From Haliclona indistincta (taxonomy: Eukaryota; Porifera; Demospongiae; Haplosclerida; Chalinidae): a stretch of DNA of 64,000 nucleotides. Both the position numbers and the translations under genes were made by a program. Below, one piece after another: positions 20,032 through 30,418 of the stretch. The DNA lies in contig OZ024786.1 in the NCBI GenBank assembly GCA_964017065.1, positions 6,577,047-6,641,046 of the forward strand, in the 5' to 3' direction. Under the pieces are notes generated by a model. The model saw only the letters and a program-made list of their open reading frames with translations, was not told where the DNA came from and did not search any database. Every line of letters begins with the position of its first letter. The first letter of the stretch is position 1.

Positions 20032-21246
20032 ACAACACAATAATTATTATTTTATCTTGTCTGACAGTTAGTAGAAGGTTTGATAGTTAAATCAGTTTCT
20101 TGTCTTAACCCTTTAGTTATCCAATTATTTTGACGAAAATTTGACTTTCTCTAAACTGACAGTTTGTCTTGCGATTTTCTACAACATGCAGTACGCTGCT
20201 CTCTGCAAGTCATTGTCCAATGGCTGTGCACGGTTCCAGACTCTCTTCTGGTTAGCACTGCAATACAGCGGTTTTCCAAGATCTTGCAACAATCAACCGT
20301 CAACGGTCGACCGTAAACGAGGACTACGCATGCGCAATGAGGAATGGATGCAGCTCTCAGAGCTCCTGTGACAGCTAGGCAGCTCAAATCACGGTGGAAG
20401 GAAGTAGTAGACGTCTACTTCTAACTTCTCTGCGGGTGTACACAATTGTTATCTTCTCACAGACAGAGTTACGAACACGCATGCGTGCGACACTTGACGG
20501 TACAGTATTGCAAGATCTCGGAAAACCGCTGTAGCAACTGGCAATTGATATACAGTGTTCCACACGAAGAAAGTAAAAATTTTTTTTTTTACACATTTTG
20601 CTTCATATCTCAGTAACACACTATCCTACTGTCATGTTGCATGTATCACAGCAATAGCTCGGCAACAAGGAGCAACTATGGCTTTTGCAAGAAGCCAAGA
20701 CCTTTAGCAAAGGAAATCCGATTTCATGGGAGTTAAGCTCCAAAACATGGAGTCTGCACTGCCAATACACTGGTCTTTACTTCAGCGTTTCCGTAGAGTT
20801 TCTAGAAATATACGCACGTCGACAAATGCGACTGTTCTCTGCAAGAGAGCTATTTTCTGCCTACTATCTTACTAGTTTAAAGGACAAAAATTACATTGAA
20901 TCAGTTTAGTATTTATGACTCATCACTGGCTAATAACCAACATGTGACATCACAAATCCACAGCTAACAAAAAATAACGAAAATGTATATAATGAAAATT
21001 TTTTGGTAGTTCTGCATTTGTAACTATACCTAATATGAACATACTAATGTGCGGAGGTGTAAAAAAACTTAACCTACGCGTGTACTTCAAAACAACTTTT
21101 CTTTACCATGAATCAAAATATTTTTGGTGGAAATCTCTACTAAACTACCCACGTATCAACATTTATTCAGAAACAAAATTGACACTAAAACAATGATTAA
21201 AAACAACAAAACAGCGAGAAAAGCACAAAGTGAATTCAGTGCAAAA
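20032..21246. other. Spacer with a TTAA-flanked repeat end
   Basis: After ~75 bases of D-type 3' flank, TTAACCCTTTAG at 20105 opens a sequence that matches the right end of the 49095-49692 element. An internal inverted repeat (about 20,265-20,300 against 20,503-20,535, around GCGGTTTTCCAAGATCTTGC) follows. The far end of the insertion was not found. No gene is supportable; ORFs at 20141-20909 look like repeat sequence. Confidence 0.5.
20109..20200. mobile_element. piggyBac-like terminus (partial element)
   Basis: CCCTTTAG directly after TTAA, then ATTTTGACGAAAATT and CTAAACTGACAGTTTGTCTT, are shared in reverse orientation with the end of the element at 49095-49692. Only this end is recognisable, so the copy is truncated or has a divergent far end. 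No transposase ORF is seen. Confidence 0.5.
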
Positions 21247-22890
21247 ATGAAGTTACGCAGCTCTGCTCTTGTAGTGATCATTTGCTCTATACTAGTACAA
21301 CTAGCTAACATTCCATATTACAGCTTTCTGTTGCATGCAGCTAAATATGGACCGATTTCGAGAACGATACTAAATTCGCTTCAAGGATCGATGTACCTAC
21401 TCTTCCCGCTGCTGGGTCATCTTGCTGATGTCTATCTAACCAGGTCTTGTGCAATGAAATGTGGTTTAATGATTCTTACAGGCAGTATGCTATATTTAAC
21501 AGTGTTTATACTTTCTGAAACAATAGCTTTGAACGTCTTCAATACATTACTGCGATTTGATTTAGTGATACAAATAGGAGGTATTGGTCTTACGATTATT
21601 GGGCTAGGACTGTTTGAAGCTAACATCATTCAGTTTGGACTGGATCAACTACTAGAGGCTCCCACACCAAAACTGATTGCCTTCATCCACTGGTACTACT
21701 GGGCTCAAAGAGGTGGACAATTGATCATTGTCTACTTAGTAACAACTGTGGCGACAGTTGCTTCTAAACTAGGCAACAGTAATAGACTGTATTCACTGCT
21801 AATGACTATTTTACTATCACTGATAACAATCACTATCTCAGTAGCACTGGTGCTTTACAGCTTGACAAAGAAACACTTTTATATTCAAAGAGCAGGTATT
21901 AACCCATTTAAAACTGTCTACAAAGTTCTCAAGTACTCTTGGAAGCACAAGGTCCCTGAGCGTCGCAGTGCCTTCACCTACTGGGAGGAGGATATTCCAC
22001 GCCGTATTGACCTGGGAAAGAACAAGTATGGAGGACCATTCACCAATGAGGAGGTGGAGGACACCAAGACATTCCTACGCATCCTACCACTCCTCCTGTG
22101 TCTGTTTGGATACCATCTAGCAGGAGATGGCTACTCTGCTCCAATACAGCTCCAGAGGACCAGCTGTCCTTCACTACCAGTACTGCTACTGATCGTGTAC
22201 AATCCACAACACATTCCCATTCAAGTAGCATTGGTCGGTATACCACTGTATCGACTGGTGATGGTTAGAATCATTCAAAAAATCAATTCCACTCAAATGC
22301 TCACTAAAATGTGGACAGGTCTATACTTCTCTCTTCTGCAAATTGTAGTTCAAATAGTCATTGTTGTCACATATGACTTCTGTATAGAACAGTCTAACAC
22401 ACAGTCAAACATCTTCTTCCGGGACAACAGAATGTGCTTTAACATCAGTATAACAGATCAAACTGCGAACAGCCAAGTTGATAACACCTACTTGTGGTTC
22501 ATCATCCCTCAGCTTCTCAATGGTCTCTCTTCTCTGCTTGTCTCCATGACAGTGTTTGAGTTCATCTGTGCCCAGGCTCCTCGCACTACCCAGGGGCTGT
22601 TCATTGGTCTGTGGTATGCCACCTTCAGCATCAGGTACCTAGTAGTAGGCATTCTAGACAATCTCATCATTGAGAGGAGGTCATGGCTGATCTGTGAGGG
22701 AGTCAAGGGCTTTCTGATCCTTGTGTCTCTGGTGTTGTTCTCATGTGTGTCCAGACGTTACCACTACCGACAGCGAGACGAGATAGTCAATGTGCAGGGA
22801 ATGATTGAGGATGTTCATGAGAGGTGGTTAGACCAGGAGGAGGAATATATGCAAGAAAGAAGAGCTTTTTGTCAAAAGTATTATACATAA
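21247..22890 (+). CDS. SLC15/POT-like transporter (copy E)
   Basis: Open frame of 547 residues from ATG 21247 (MKLRSSALVVIICSILVQLA). The frame extends upstream to 21124 as a lysine-rich stretch not shared by other copies, so the internal start is preferred. The MFS loop signature is altered to GHLADVYLTRSCAMK where most copies have LTRYRALK, and WAQRGGQ replaces WAQSVGQ. The pore-facing segment NPQHIPIQVALVGIPLYRLV also differs from the usual LTALVTVVGIP. The extracellular loop (FCIEQSNTQSNIFFRDNRMC) resembles that of the gene at 24155. The remaining core blocks are unchanged, and the protein appears complete. Confidence 0.89.
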   Translation: MKLRSSALVVIICSILVQLANIPYYSFLLHAAKYGPISRTILNSLQGSMYLLFPLLGHLADVYLTRSCAMKCGLMILTGSMLYLTVFILSETIALNVFNTLLRFDLVIQIGGIGLTIIGLGLFEANIIQFGLDQLLEAPTPKLIAFIHWYYWAQRGGQLIIVYLVTTVATVASKLGNSNRLYSLLMTILLSLITITISVALVLYSLTKKHFYIQRAGINPFKTVYKVLKYSWKHKVPERRSAFTYWEEDIPRRIDLGKNKYGGPFTNEEVEDTKTFLRILPLLLCLFGYHLAGDGYSAPIQLQRTSCPSLPVLLLIVYNPQHIPIQVALVGIPLYRLVMVRIIQKINSTQMLTKMWTGLYFSLLQIVVQIVIVVTYDFCIEQSNTQSNIFFRDNRMCFNISITDQTANSQVDNTYLWFIIPQLLNGLSSLLVSMTVFEFICAQAPRTTQGLFIGLWYATFSIRYLVVGILDNLIIERRSWLICEGVKGFLILVSLVLFSCVSRRYHYRQRDEIVNVQGMIEDVHERWLDQEEEYMQERRAFCQKYYT

Positions 22891-24154
22891 TTGATATTAT
22901 AACCATACAAAGAGTGAACATGTACAATTTAACATCAGTGGTGTCGCATTAGTAATCTGCATCATACATACCACATTGAATATTTGTCTAACAAAATCTT
23001 TGTTGGGTGCATGATCAGCATTTTAGCTCAGCAGGGCAGCACCAGAAGAGTTCGCAAATTATGAACATAACACACAAACCTGTTGACTGTCTTACAGCAT
23101 GGCAGCATGAAGACAAAGCCCATCACCCAATCTCTACTGTACATTCTTTAGACTAGCAAGCATATCAGATAGGATCAAAGTGGATTCACGTGGGTGGTAT
23201 GTACAAGGAGCTGGAACGTTGCTTTTTATAAGTAATGACGTGTGATATAGTTAACAGCAGTGTTACTCGGTCGTAAAAGCCAAATGAGGCTGGTCTCCTC
23301 ATCATCTATTGTTTCTAGCTCAACTGTCACCTTCAGCTCAAAAGATGTTGAACAATTCCTCCATGATTTGCATTGAAGGAGTCACACGAGTTGTACAACA
23401 CGATGTCAAAATTACGTTTGCTTTCAATTTTGATGTTAAAAAATCAACTTTGAACATTCTGTAAACAGCTGTATTGAGCTGGGTGGGTAGTACTCCTGTG
23501 GCTCTTGCTGGAAAGATCACCAGCTTGATTGAAAACACTTGCTGCTCAGGAAGATACATGTACTTACGAGGACATTGTGTGAGATACAATATTAGCAGAC
23601 AATTAGCAACCAGTGGCGAATACTGCCGGTAAACAGTCAATAACGATTTTACTATTGTTAAAATGGCACCTTACACTGGATTGCATAAATCATTACAATA
23701 GTTGCACTAATAGCGAAAGGACCAACTCCTTGTAAGCACACATGAATGATGAGAGATATGTTCAAAATTGTTATGGTCGTCACCTCTGTGTGGCGTACTC
23801 TGACTGAACTATTAGGGTTGGTTGTCACAATGCTGTGCGTGGTCCTATCTGTCTCATTCAGTTGTATTGTCATTGTCTCACTAGCACTATATATATTTAT
23901 GTATTGTGCATAAAGAGACAGACTTTTTATCCCCTCCGACATAATGAAGAGGTAAAACTGAAAACAGAAAGGTGAGCCAAAGAGATTGTGTGTGCAACGA
24001 TGACAAATCAATTCAGTACAGTTGATTTTAGAAGCAAAGCATGTAGCATTTTCAAAAAAAAAACTTTATACGTAAGCTACAAAAGCAGTCACAGATTGCA
24101 TCCAAGACACGATCAACACAAGACACGATCAACACGAGACACGATCAACACGAG
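22891..24154. other. Spacer between copies E and F
   Basis: It holds two - strand open stretches (23338-23640 and 23658-24011) with several N-glycosylation sequons and one hydrophobic run, which might be a decayed membrane-protein exon pair. I recognise no domain and see no clear splice borders, so no gene is called. The final 50 bases before 24155 are a 16-bp tandem repeat. Confidence 0.4.
24105..24152. repeat. Three 16-bp tandem repeats abutting a start codon
   Basis: AGACACGATCAACACA/G occurs three times in tandem, directly followed by AG and the ATG of the 24155 gene. The array therefore forms the 5' leader immediately before translation begins. Slippage here would change leader length without touching the protein. 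Confidence 0.85.
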
Positions 24155-25813
24155 ATGAGATTACGCAGCTCTCAAGTTGTGATCATCTGCTACCTTCTCC
24201 TGCAGCTGATAAACTTTAGACACTTGAACGTTCAAATAATAGGAACTACACTCTTGTCACATTTGACAAGTTGTTGTGTGGGAGGAGTGCTCTTCTTCCT
24301 CTACCCACTGCTGGGTCATCTGGCTGATGTCTACCTGACCAGGTATCGTGCACTGACATCTGGTATGGTCATTATCATTAATAGTATTCTGTACATCGCT
24401 GTGTACGTGATTGCTAATGGAATAGCATATGCTGCATTTGATTCAAATGTTCTAGAAAATGGCAAAATGCATTTAACCGCAGTGATCATACCAGGCTATA
24501 TACTCTTTATACTCGGGCAGGGCTTATTCGAAGCTAATGGAATTCAGTTTGGATTGGATCAACTACTAGAGGCTCCCACACCAAAACTGATTGCCTTCAT
24601 CCACTGGTACTACTGGGCTCAAAGTGTTGGACAGACAATTTTTTATGAGTCCACTGCTATTTTGATAGTTGTATTAAGTGCATTCGACAAAAGATCTGTA
24701 TTAGATCGAACCATCGGTATAGGCATTCTAGTACCAATAATCATCATCTCCTTAGTAACATTGGTGCTGCATTGTGTGTCAAAGAAGCATTTCTACATTC
24801 AGAAAGCAGGTCTCAATCCATTCAAGAATATCTACAAAGTGCTCAAGTACTCTTGGAAGCACAAGGTCCCTGAGCATCGCAGTGCCTTCACCTACTGGGA
24901 GGAGGATATTCCACGCCGTATTGACCTGGGAAAGAACAAGTATGGAGGACCATTCACCAATGAGGAGGTAGAGGACACCAAGACATTCCTACGCATCCTA
25001 CCACTCCTCCTGTGTCTGTTTGGATACCATCTAGCAGGAGATGGCTACTCTGCTCCAATACAACTCCAGAGGACCAGCTGTCCTTCACTACCAGTACTGC
25101 TACTGATTGTTGGCAATCCACAACATTTGACTGCTCTTGTCACAGTGGTGGGTATACCACTGTATCGACTGGTCATCATCAAAATAATAACAAAAGTTAA
25201 ATCTATTCAAATGCTCACTAAAATGTGGATAGGTCTATACTTCTCTCTGCTTCAAATTGTCTGTCAAATAATCATAGTTGTAAACTATGACTACTGGTTA
25301 GAACAATCCAACACAGTATCAGAGCTATTCTCTCGAGACAACAGAGAGTGCTTTTACATCAGAACAAGCAATCAAACTGTCGACTACCCAGTTGACAACA
25401 CCTACTTGTGGTTCATCATCCCTCAGCTCCTCAATGGTCTCTCTTCTCTGCTTGTCTCCATGACAGTGTTTGAGTTCATCTGTGCCCAGGCTCCTCGCAC
25501 TACCCAGGGACTGTTCATTGGTCTGTGGTATGCCACCTTCAGCATCAGGTACCTAGTAGTAGACATTCTAGACAATCTCATCATTGAGAGGAGGTCCTGG
25601 CTGATCTGTGAGGGAGTCAAGGGCTTTCTGATCCTGGTGTCTCTGGTGCTGTTCTCATGTGTGTCCAGACGCTACCGCTACCGACAGCGAGACGAGATAG
25701 TCAATGTGCAGGGAATGATTGAGGACACTCATGAGAAGTGGTTAAACCAAGAGGAGGAGTATATGCAAGAACAAAGTGCAATTCTCCAAAACTACCGTGT
25801 GTATGATTCCTAG
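24155..25813 (+). CDS. SLC15/POT-like transporter (copy F)
   Basis: Open frame of 552 residues (MRLRSSQVVIICYLLLQLIN). Rough layout: TM1 6-24, TM2 40-56, GHLADVYLTRYR 54-65, TM3-TM4 68-124, QFGLDQLLEAP 131-141 leading into TM5, TM6 188-207, cytoplasmic loop 210-278, TM7 279-297, TM8 312-340, TM9 355-378, variable extracellular loop 379-413 with one cysteine (RECFYIR) and a sequon (SNQT), TM10 414-440, FEFICAQAP 439-447, TM11-TM12 452-505, tail 506-552. Aspartate replaces glycine in YLVVDILDN. No ExxER motif is present in TM1. Neighbours E and F share loop words and are probably sister copies. Confidence 0.91.
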   Translation: MRLRSSQVVIICYLLLQLINFRHLNVQIIGTTLLSHLTSCCVGGVLFFLYPLLGHLADVYLTRYRALTSGMVIIINSILYIAVYVIANGIAYAAFDSNVLENGKMHLTAVIIPGYILFILGQGLFEANGIQFGLDQLLEAPTPKLIAFIHWYYWAQSVGQTIFYESTAILIVVLSAFDKRSVLDRTIGIGILVPIIIISLVTLVLHCVSKKHFYIQKAGLNPFKNIYKVLKYSWKHKVPEHRSAFTYWEEDIPRRIDLGKNKYGGPFTNEEVEDTKTFLRILPLLLCLFGYHLAGDGYSAPIQLQRTSCPSLPVLLLIVGNPQHLTALVTVVGIPLYRLVIIKIITKVKSIQMLTKMWIGLYFSLLQIVCQIIIVVNYDYWLEQSNTVSELFSRDNRECFYIRTSNQTVDYPVDNTYLWFIIPQLLNGLSSLLVSMTVFEFICAQAPRTTQGLFIGLWYATFSIRYLVVDILDNLIIERRSWLICEGVKGFLILVSLVLFSCVSRRYRYRQRDEIVNVQGMIEDTHEKWLNQEEEYMQEQSAILQNYRVYDS

Positions 25814-27165
25814 TACTAAAATATGCTTGACTTCAGTTGACAGCTAATAAGCATACGAATTACAACACTAAATGTTTCAGCTTCTTTAGTATCCCTTGTA
25901 TGATTTCACATCACTCATCACATTTGTCATGTTCCAAACCCTCACCTACTACGTACTTTCTCATTTTACGCACACATAACAAAATATTTATTAGTATAAT
26001 AACTGTATAATTACTACACAGTCTAAATTTTAATGGTTGCTGCAAACTATTGGGTGGTTTGCTGTAAGATGGCTACTACCTGAGGACAGCGTGAGTACTC
26101 ACAACAAGGTGTGCAGGCATATGAAGTAATCAGCCAACGCTGTACGCTTTTTGATAACATTCTACAAATCCCAATGCTGTTTTGCAATACAAATCAAACC
26201 TACAAATAGCTAGGAAGCCAAATATAGTATGTTGTCCTCAGAGATGTCATAAAGGGCGGCTGGACGGGGCGACTATAAAGAAAATTCACACCTACACCAA
26301 CACACAGAAATTGACTACCAATGAGGATTCTGCGTGGGTGCTCAGAGAACTCTGCATGGGTGCTCAGAGGACTGTGCGTGGGTGTATCAAAGGCACCGCC
26401 TGTTCTATAATTTCCATAATGTGAACGGTTGGAAAAATATAGCACGGGCAGAGAAGTTATAGCACGGTAGGCGGAGACTCGACATCAAGCAAAATTCACC
26501 CAGGCAGCGGGCACAAAGATCCAGCGACAGTGGTAGGCCATCATGCTACAAACCAGTAAAAGCACCTTATGTGCATGCAATACTAGAATTATTGCGCTCG
26601 GGTGTTGGTCTCGACGCTGGTACAGCATTCAGCTTCACATCGTGCCGTATCACCATCTTGACCACACCCCTCGCGCGTATTGCACTCACAGTGGTGCCAG
26701 CTAGTACTGGCGAGTGTCATGGAGTTTTCACTGTTCAGACTAATAATCATAATAATTATGTCGTGCTTGTATTTCAGTTTCAAGTCAAACACTGTTTGTT
26801 TATCAAACCATATCTTGTTATTGTTACTGCTAGAGTGGACATACTTGGATGATCCAGTTCTAGCTCTTGTTTTAAAAACCTCGGCAGAATATTTAATGTT
26901 CAGTCATCACAACAAACAACAATTTCACAGGGTAGAGGGAAGGTCCCATAGTCTTAGTGATCAACTTTATAATAATATATAATACTATTTGCTGCTTGTT
27001 TTGATATAGAGAAGTAACTAGTGCATCGAACGTTTACCTAAAAAGGTAAGGAAGGAATGCCCTTTTCAGTTTTGATGCTTAAACTAATATTTGTCTTTCA
27101 ATTTCAACAAACACACACTTCATATAGTCAACACAGCTAGCACAAATCAGTTTAAACAAGACAAG
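25814..27165. other. Spacer between copies F and G
   Basis: No supportable gene. A short imperfect tandem repeat (GCGTGGGTGCTCAGAG-like, three units) lies at about 26,325-26,380. ORFs at 26182-26982 overlap on both strands without recognisable domains. The 5' flank of copy G begins after about 27,000. Confidence 0.45.
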
Positions 27166-28818
27166 ATGAAGCTATGCAGCTCTTTGGTCGTGATCGTAGT
27201 CTGCTGTATAATAGTACAAATTCTCAACTACAGGTACCTACGATACTTACTTTTTGAAACTGAAGTAACTGCTCGAATTGGTTTAATCACCATTCAAGGA
27301 ATAGGATACTTATCCTACCCACTGCTGGGTCATCTGGCTGATGTCTACCTGACCAGGTATCGTGTAACAAAACTTGGCTTAACAATTGTCAATGGCGGCA
27401 TACTGTACAGTACAGTGTGTGAAATTATTTACACAATTGTAAAGAATGTTTGTGGATATCAGATACCTTCTGTAGTGGCCGTGCTAGGTATCTGCCTCAG
27501 TATAGTTGGAATAGGCTTGTTTGAATCCAATGCAATTCAGTTTGGACTGGATCAACTACTAGAGGCTCCCACACCAAAACTGATTGCTTTCATCCACTGG
27601 TACTACTGGGCTCAAAGTGTTGGACAATTGATTACTTTCTACACATTTACTAGTGTTGCAGTTGCTGTCTATGAACTAGGCAAAGAGGACGAATTCTATA
27701 TTACAGAAACTGCTTACATGGCATTGTTGGCCATCCTTTACTTAGTAACACTGGTCCTGTATTGTGTGTCAAAGAAACTTTTCTACATTGAAAAAGCAGG
27801 TCTCAACCCATTCAAGAATATCTACAAAGTGCTCAAGTACTCTTGGAAGCACAAGGTCCCTGAGCGTCGCAGTGCCTTCACCTACTGGGAGGAGGATATT
27901 CCACGCCGTATTGACCTGGGAAAGAACAAATATGGAGGACCATTCACCAATGAGGAGGTGGAGGACACCAAGACATTCCTACGCATCCTACCACTCCTCC
28001 TGTGTCTGTTTGGATACCATCTAGCAGGAGATGGCTACTCTGCTACAATACAGTTTCAGAGGACCAGCTGTCCTTCACTACCAGTACTGCTACTGATTGT
28101 CGGCAATCCACAACATTTGACTGCTCTTGTCACAGTGGTGTGTATACCACTGTATCGACTGATAATTAAAGTTTGGCCTAAGCAAATGCAAATGCTTACC
28201 AAAATGTGGATAGGTCTGTACTTCTCACTAGTGCAAGTAGTCGTGTATATCACAGTGGGCATCAATCACGATACATCACATTGGCAAAACAAACAATCAC
28301 ATATTATAGGGACTGACCTAAATAATTACTCAAGTTGCTTCGAACTCTTTACAAACTACAGTCAACTTAACTATCCAGTTGATAACACCTACTTGTGGTT
28401 CATCATCCCTCAGCTCCTCAATGGTCTCTCTTCTCTGCTTGTCTCCATGACAGTTTTTGAGTTCATCTGTGCCCAGGCTCCTCGCACTACCCAGGGGCTG
28501 TTCATTGGTCTGTGGTATGCCACCTTCAGCATCAGGTACCTAGTAGTAGGCATTCTAGACAATCTCATCATTGAGAGGAGGTCATGGCTGATCTGTGAGG
28601 GAGTCAAGGGCTTTCTGATCCTGGTGTCTCTGATGCTGTTCTCATGTGTGTCCAGACGCTACCGCTACCGACAGCGAGACGAGATAGTCAATGTGCAGGG
28701 AATGATTGAGGATATTTATGAGAGGCAACTAGCTCAGCATCAAGACTATCTTGATGAACAAGAGAACGAACTGTTAAAGAACACAACTAGTAACTATAAC
28801 TCTTTTCCAGAAACATGA
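27166..28818 (+). CDS. SLC15/POT-like transporter (copy G)
   Basis: Open frame of 550 residues from ATG 27166 (MKLCSSLVVIVVCCIIVQIL); an in-frame ATG-less extension reaches 27091. It is distinguished by GLFESNAIQF, a shortened TM8-TM9 linker (RLIIKVWPKQMQML, missing several residues against VIIKIIPKVKTIRML), VVCIPLYRL with a cysteine, and the extracellular loop HWQNKQSHIIGTDLNNYSSC with sequons. The tail DIYERQLAQHQDYLDEQE resembles that of copy A and the first gene more than that of its neighbours. The cytoplasmic loop and FEFICAQAP block are those of the family. Confidence 0.9.
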   Translation: MKLCSSLVVIVVCCIIVQILNYRYLRYLLFETEVTARIGLITIQGIGYLSYPLLGHLADVYLTRYRVTKLGLTIVNGGILYSTVCEIIYTIVKNVCGYQIPSVVAVLGICLSIVGIGLFESNAIQFGLDQLLEAPTPKLIAFIHWYYWAQSVGQLITFYTFTSVAVAVYELGKEDEFYITETAYMALLAILYLVTLVLYCVSKKLFYIEKAGLNPFKNIYKVLKYSWKHKVPERRSAFTYWEEDIPRRIDLGKNKYGGPFTNEEVEDTKTFLRILPLLLCLFGYHLAGDGYSATIQFQRTSCPSLPVLLLIVGNPQHLTALVTVVCIPLYRLIIKVWPKQMQMLTKMWIGLYFSLVQVVVYITVGINHDTSHWQNKQSHIIGTDLNNYSSCFELFTNYSQLNYPVDNTYLWFIIPQLLNGLSSLLVSMTVFEFICAQAPRTTQGLFIGLWYATFSIRYLVVGILDNLIIERRSWLICEGVKGFLILVSLMLFSCVSRRYRYRQRDEIVNVQGMIEDIYERQLAQHQDYLDEQENELLKNTTSNYNSFPET

Positions 28819-30418
28819 TCATATTAAGCATTGATGCGGCTTGTATTATACTCCAACAAATCAAGAACCTGAAGTTTTCTTTTGTGGCCTTTAAGTATAA
28901 ACATACCAATATAATTATTGGGTGCTTTTTTTAGTGTGACGTATATTGTAAATTACTGACTTCTGCTAAATGTTGACTCGTCTTCATAATTAACACCATA
29001 AATAACTTCCGTTTCAGTGCAGTAAATTAATAAGCACTCTTCAAAAACATAGTTGCTGGAGCTAAATTACAAACAACCTCGCCTGCAAAAATCATCATTG
29101 CTATCCTTGTATGTTCCAACATAATTAGAAGTTTGCATACTGTTATCATAGTAATTCATTTAAATAAATCTCCATCAAGATCGTTCGTAATTACCCGTGC
29201 ACAGCATGTGCTAGGGTTATGCGTTTGTGTCCGTTTATCTATGTGCACGTATATATGTGTGTCGTCAAAAAACACGCCTGTTTGCTTCTTACCCCTCGAA
29301 GACATTTTTTGTGCTGGCAAGCCTTGCTAGAGCAGCTAATCTATGGCTTTCTAAAGCTATGTGTCCTTGTAAGAGCAATTTAAGTCATTGTGGGTGTGTC
29401 ACCCAACCTCCTATCCATATCGTCATCCTGGCCTGCACTCAGTCTCACATGTACTATACGTCAAAGCCGTGGTTAAACTTCTTGAGGCCTTTGATCATAA
29501 GGTATCAGTCATTCTTGAGGCCTTCTGTGATAAGCCAATCAACTGTTAGTCTGTTAGTGCATGTATGGTAGCTATGCTATCATCTATTTATCTGGAGCTG
29601 TCTATGGACTAGCTGTTGCAGTAATCTTGTTTATTACTCAGCTCAGCACACGGTAAGTGTTCATTAGAACTCTAGTTATATAAAAGCATTGTAGTAGTTA
29701 TGCTTTCTGTCTGTCGCAAGCATAATGTTGAAACAATACTCTCTGAAAGAATACGATTCAGGAGCAAATGAACAGAAGAAGTGATAATTGATGATGTACT
29801 TCCGCTAACATGCTATTATTTTGCATAATCGCAGCGAGCGATCACGAGTTGCACGCTGTTCTCGGCACCTTCAAGGGTCTAACCTGCTTTGTGTAGTATA
29901 ACTAGCACCAACAATGCATTTGTAGCATTCTCTGTCGTTACGCTAAAAGAATCCAGCAGAATCCAGCTTGGAACGTATTGATCACACACACACAAACGTA
30001 CGCGGCACATAAACAATGAAACACAGAAACTTCCAAATATGGAAGTGCTGACACTTGTGAAAAATTATACTCAGTTGGCACTCGCGAACAGTTGCCAGTT
30101 GCACACTCCTTCTGATCATGCGCTCCTGGTAAACACGATAGCCTAAAAAAAACATTTTCTCCCACAGCAGTAAGACAAATAATAACTTGTCGTGACACAA
30201 TGGTATACATAGCGCTCAGCGTACATACTAAATGACCAAGTACTGGTGTATAATAATACTGATCCCGTGAGATAAGGGTATGCTCTGTAAGGTATGAATA
30301 CACACGCTATTTTCGAAAACAAACAATTGAGATATTGTACTCCCACATCAAAACATACCGTCGCTGTTGATAACAACAAAGGAGAGTGCTTTCAATTCGA
30401 ATACCGTTCAGTTGATGC
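28819..30418. other. Spacer between copies G and H
   Basis: About 1.6 kb, AT-rich, with short ORFs on both strands and no recognised domain. A single CAGGAG-type word (GCGCTCCTGG at about 30,121) resembles the end of the elements at 16387 and 35823, but no partner end was found. No gene or RNA is called. Confidence 0.45.

Larger units (their letters stand above)
16357..20104 (+). repeat. Tandem unit 2 (copy D2 and flanks)
   Basis: Direct repeat of the 12,156-15,607 unit, starting with the same GGTGTTCCAAAGACACTG word and carrying the gene at 18307. It lacks the TAG-flanked MITE of unit 1 and has gained a CAGGAG element. Homology to the D 3' flank ends at about 20,104, where a TTAA-flanked element begins. 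Confidence 0.8.

Noticed and set aside
23338..24011. Two adjacent - strand ORFs with sequons, possible receptor exons
   Set aside because: No clear splice borders and no domain recognised; left as intergenic.
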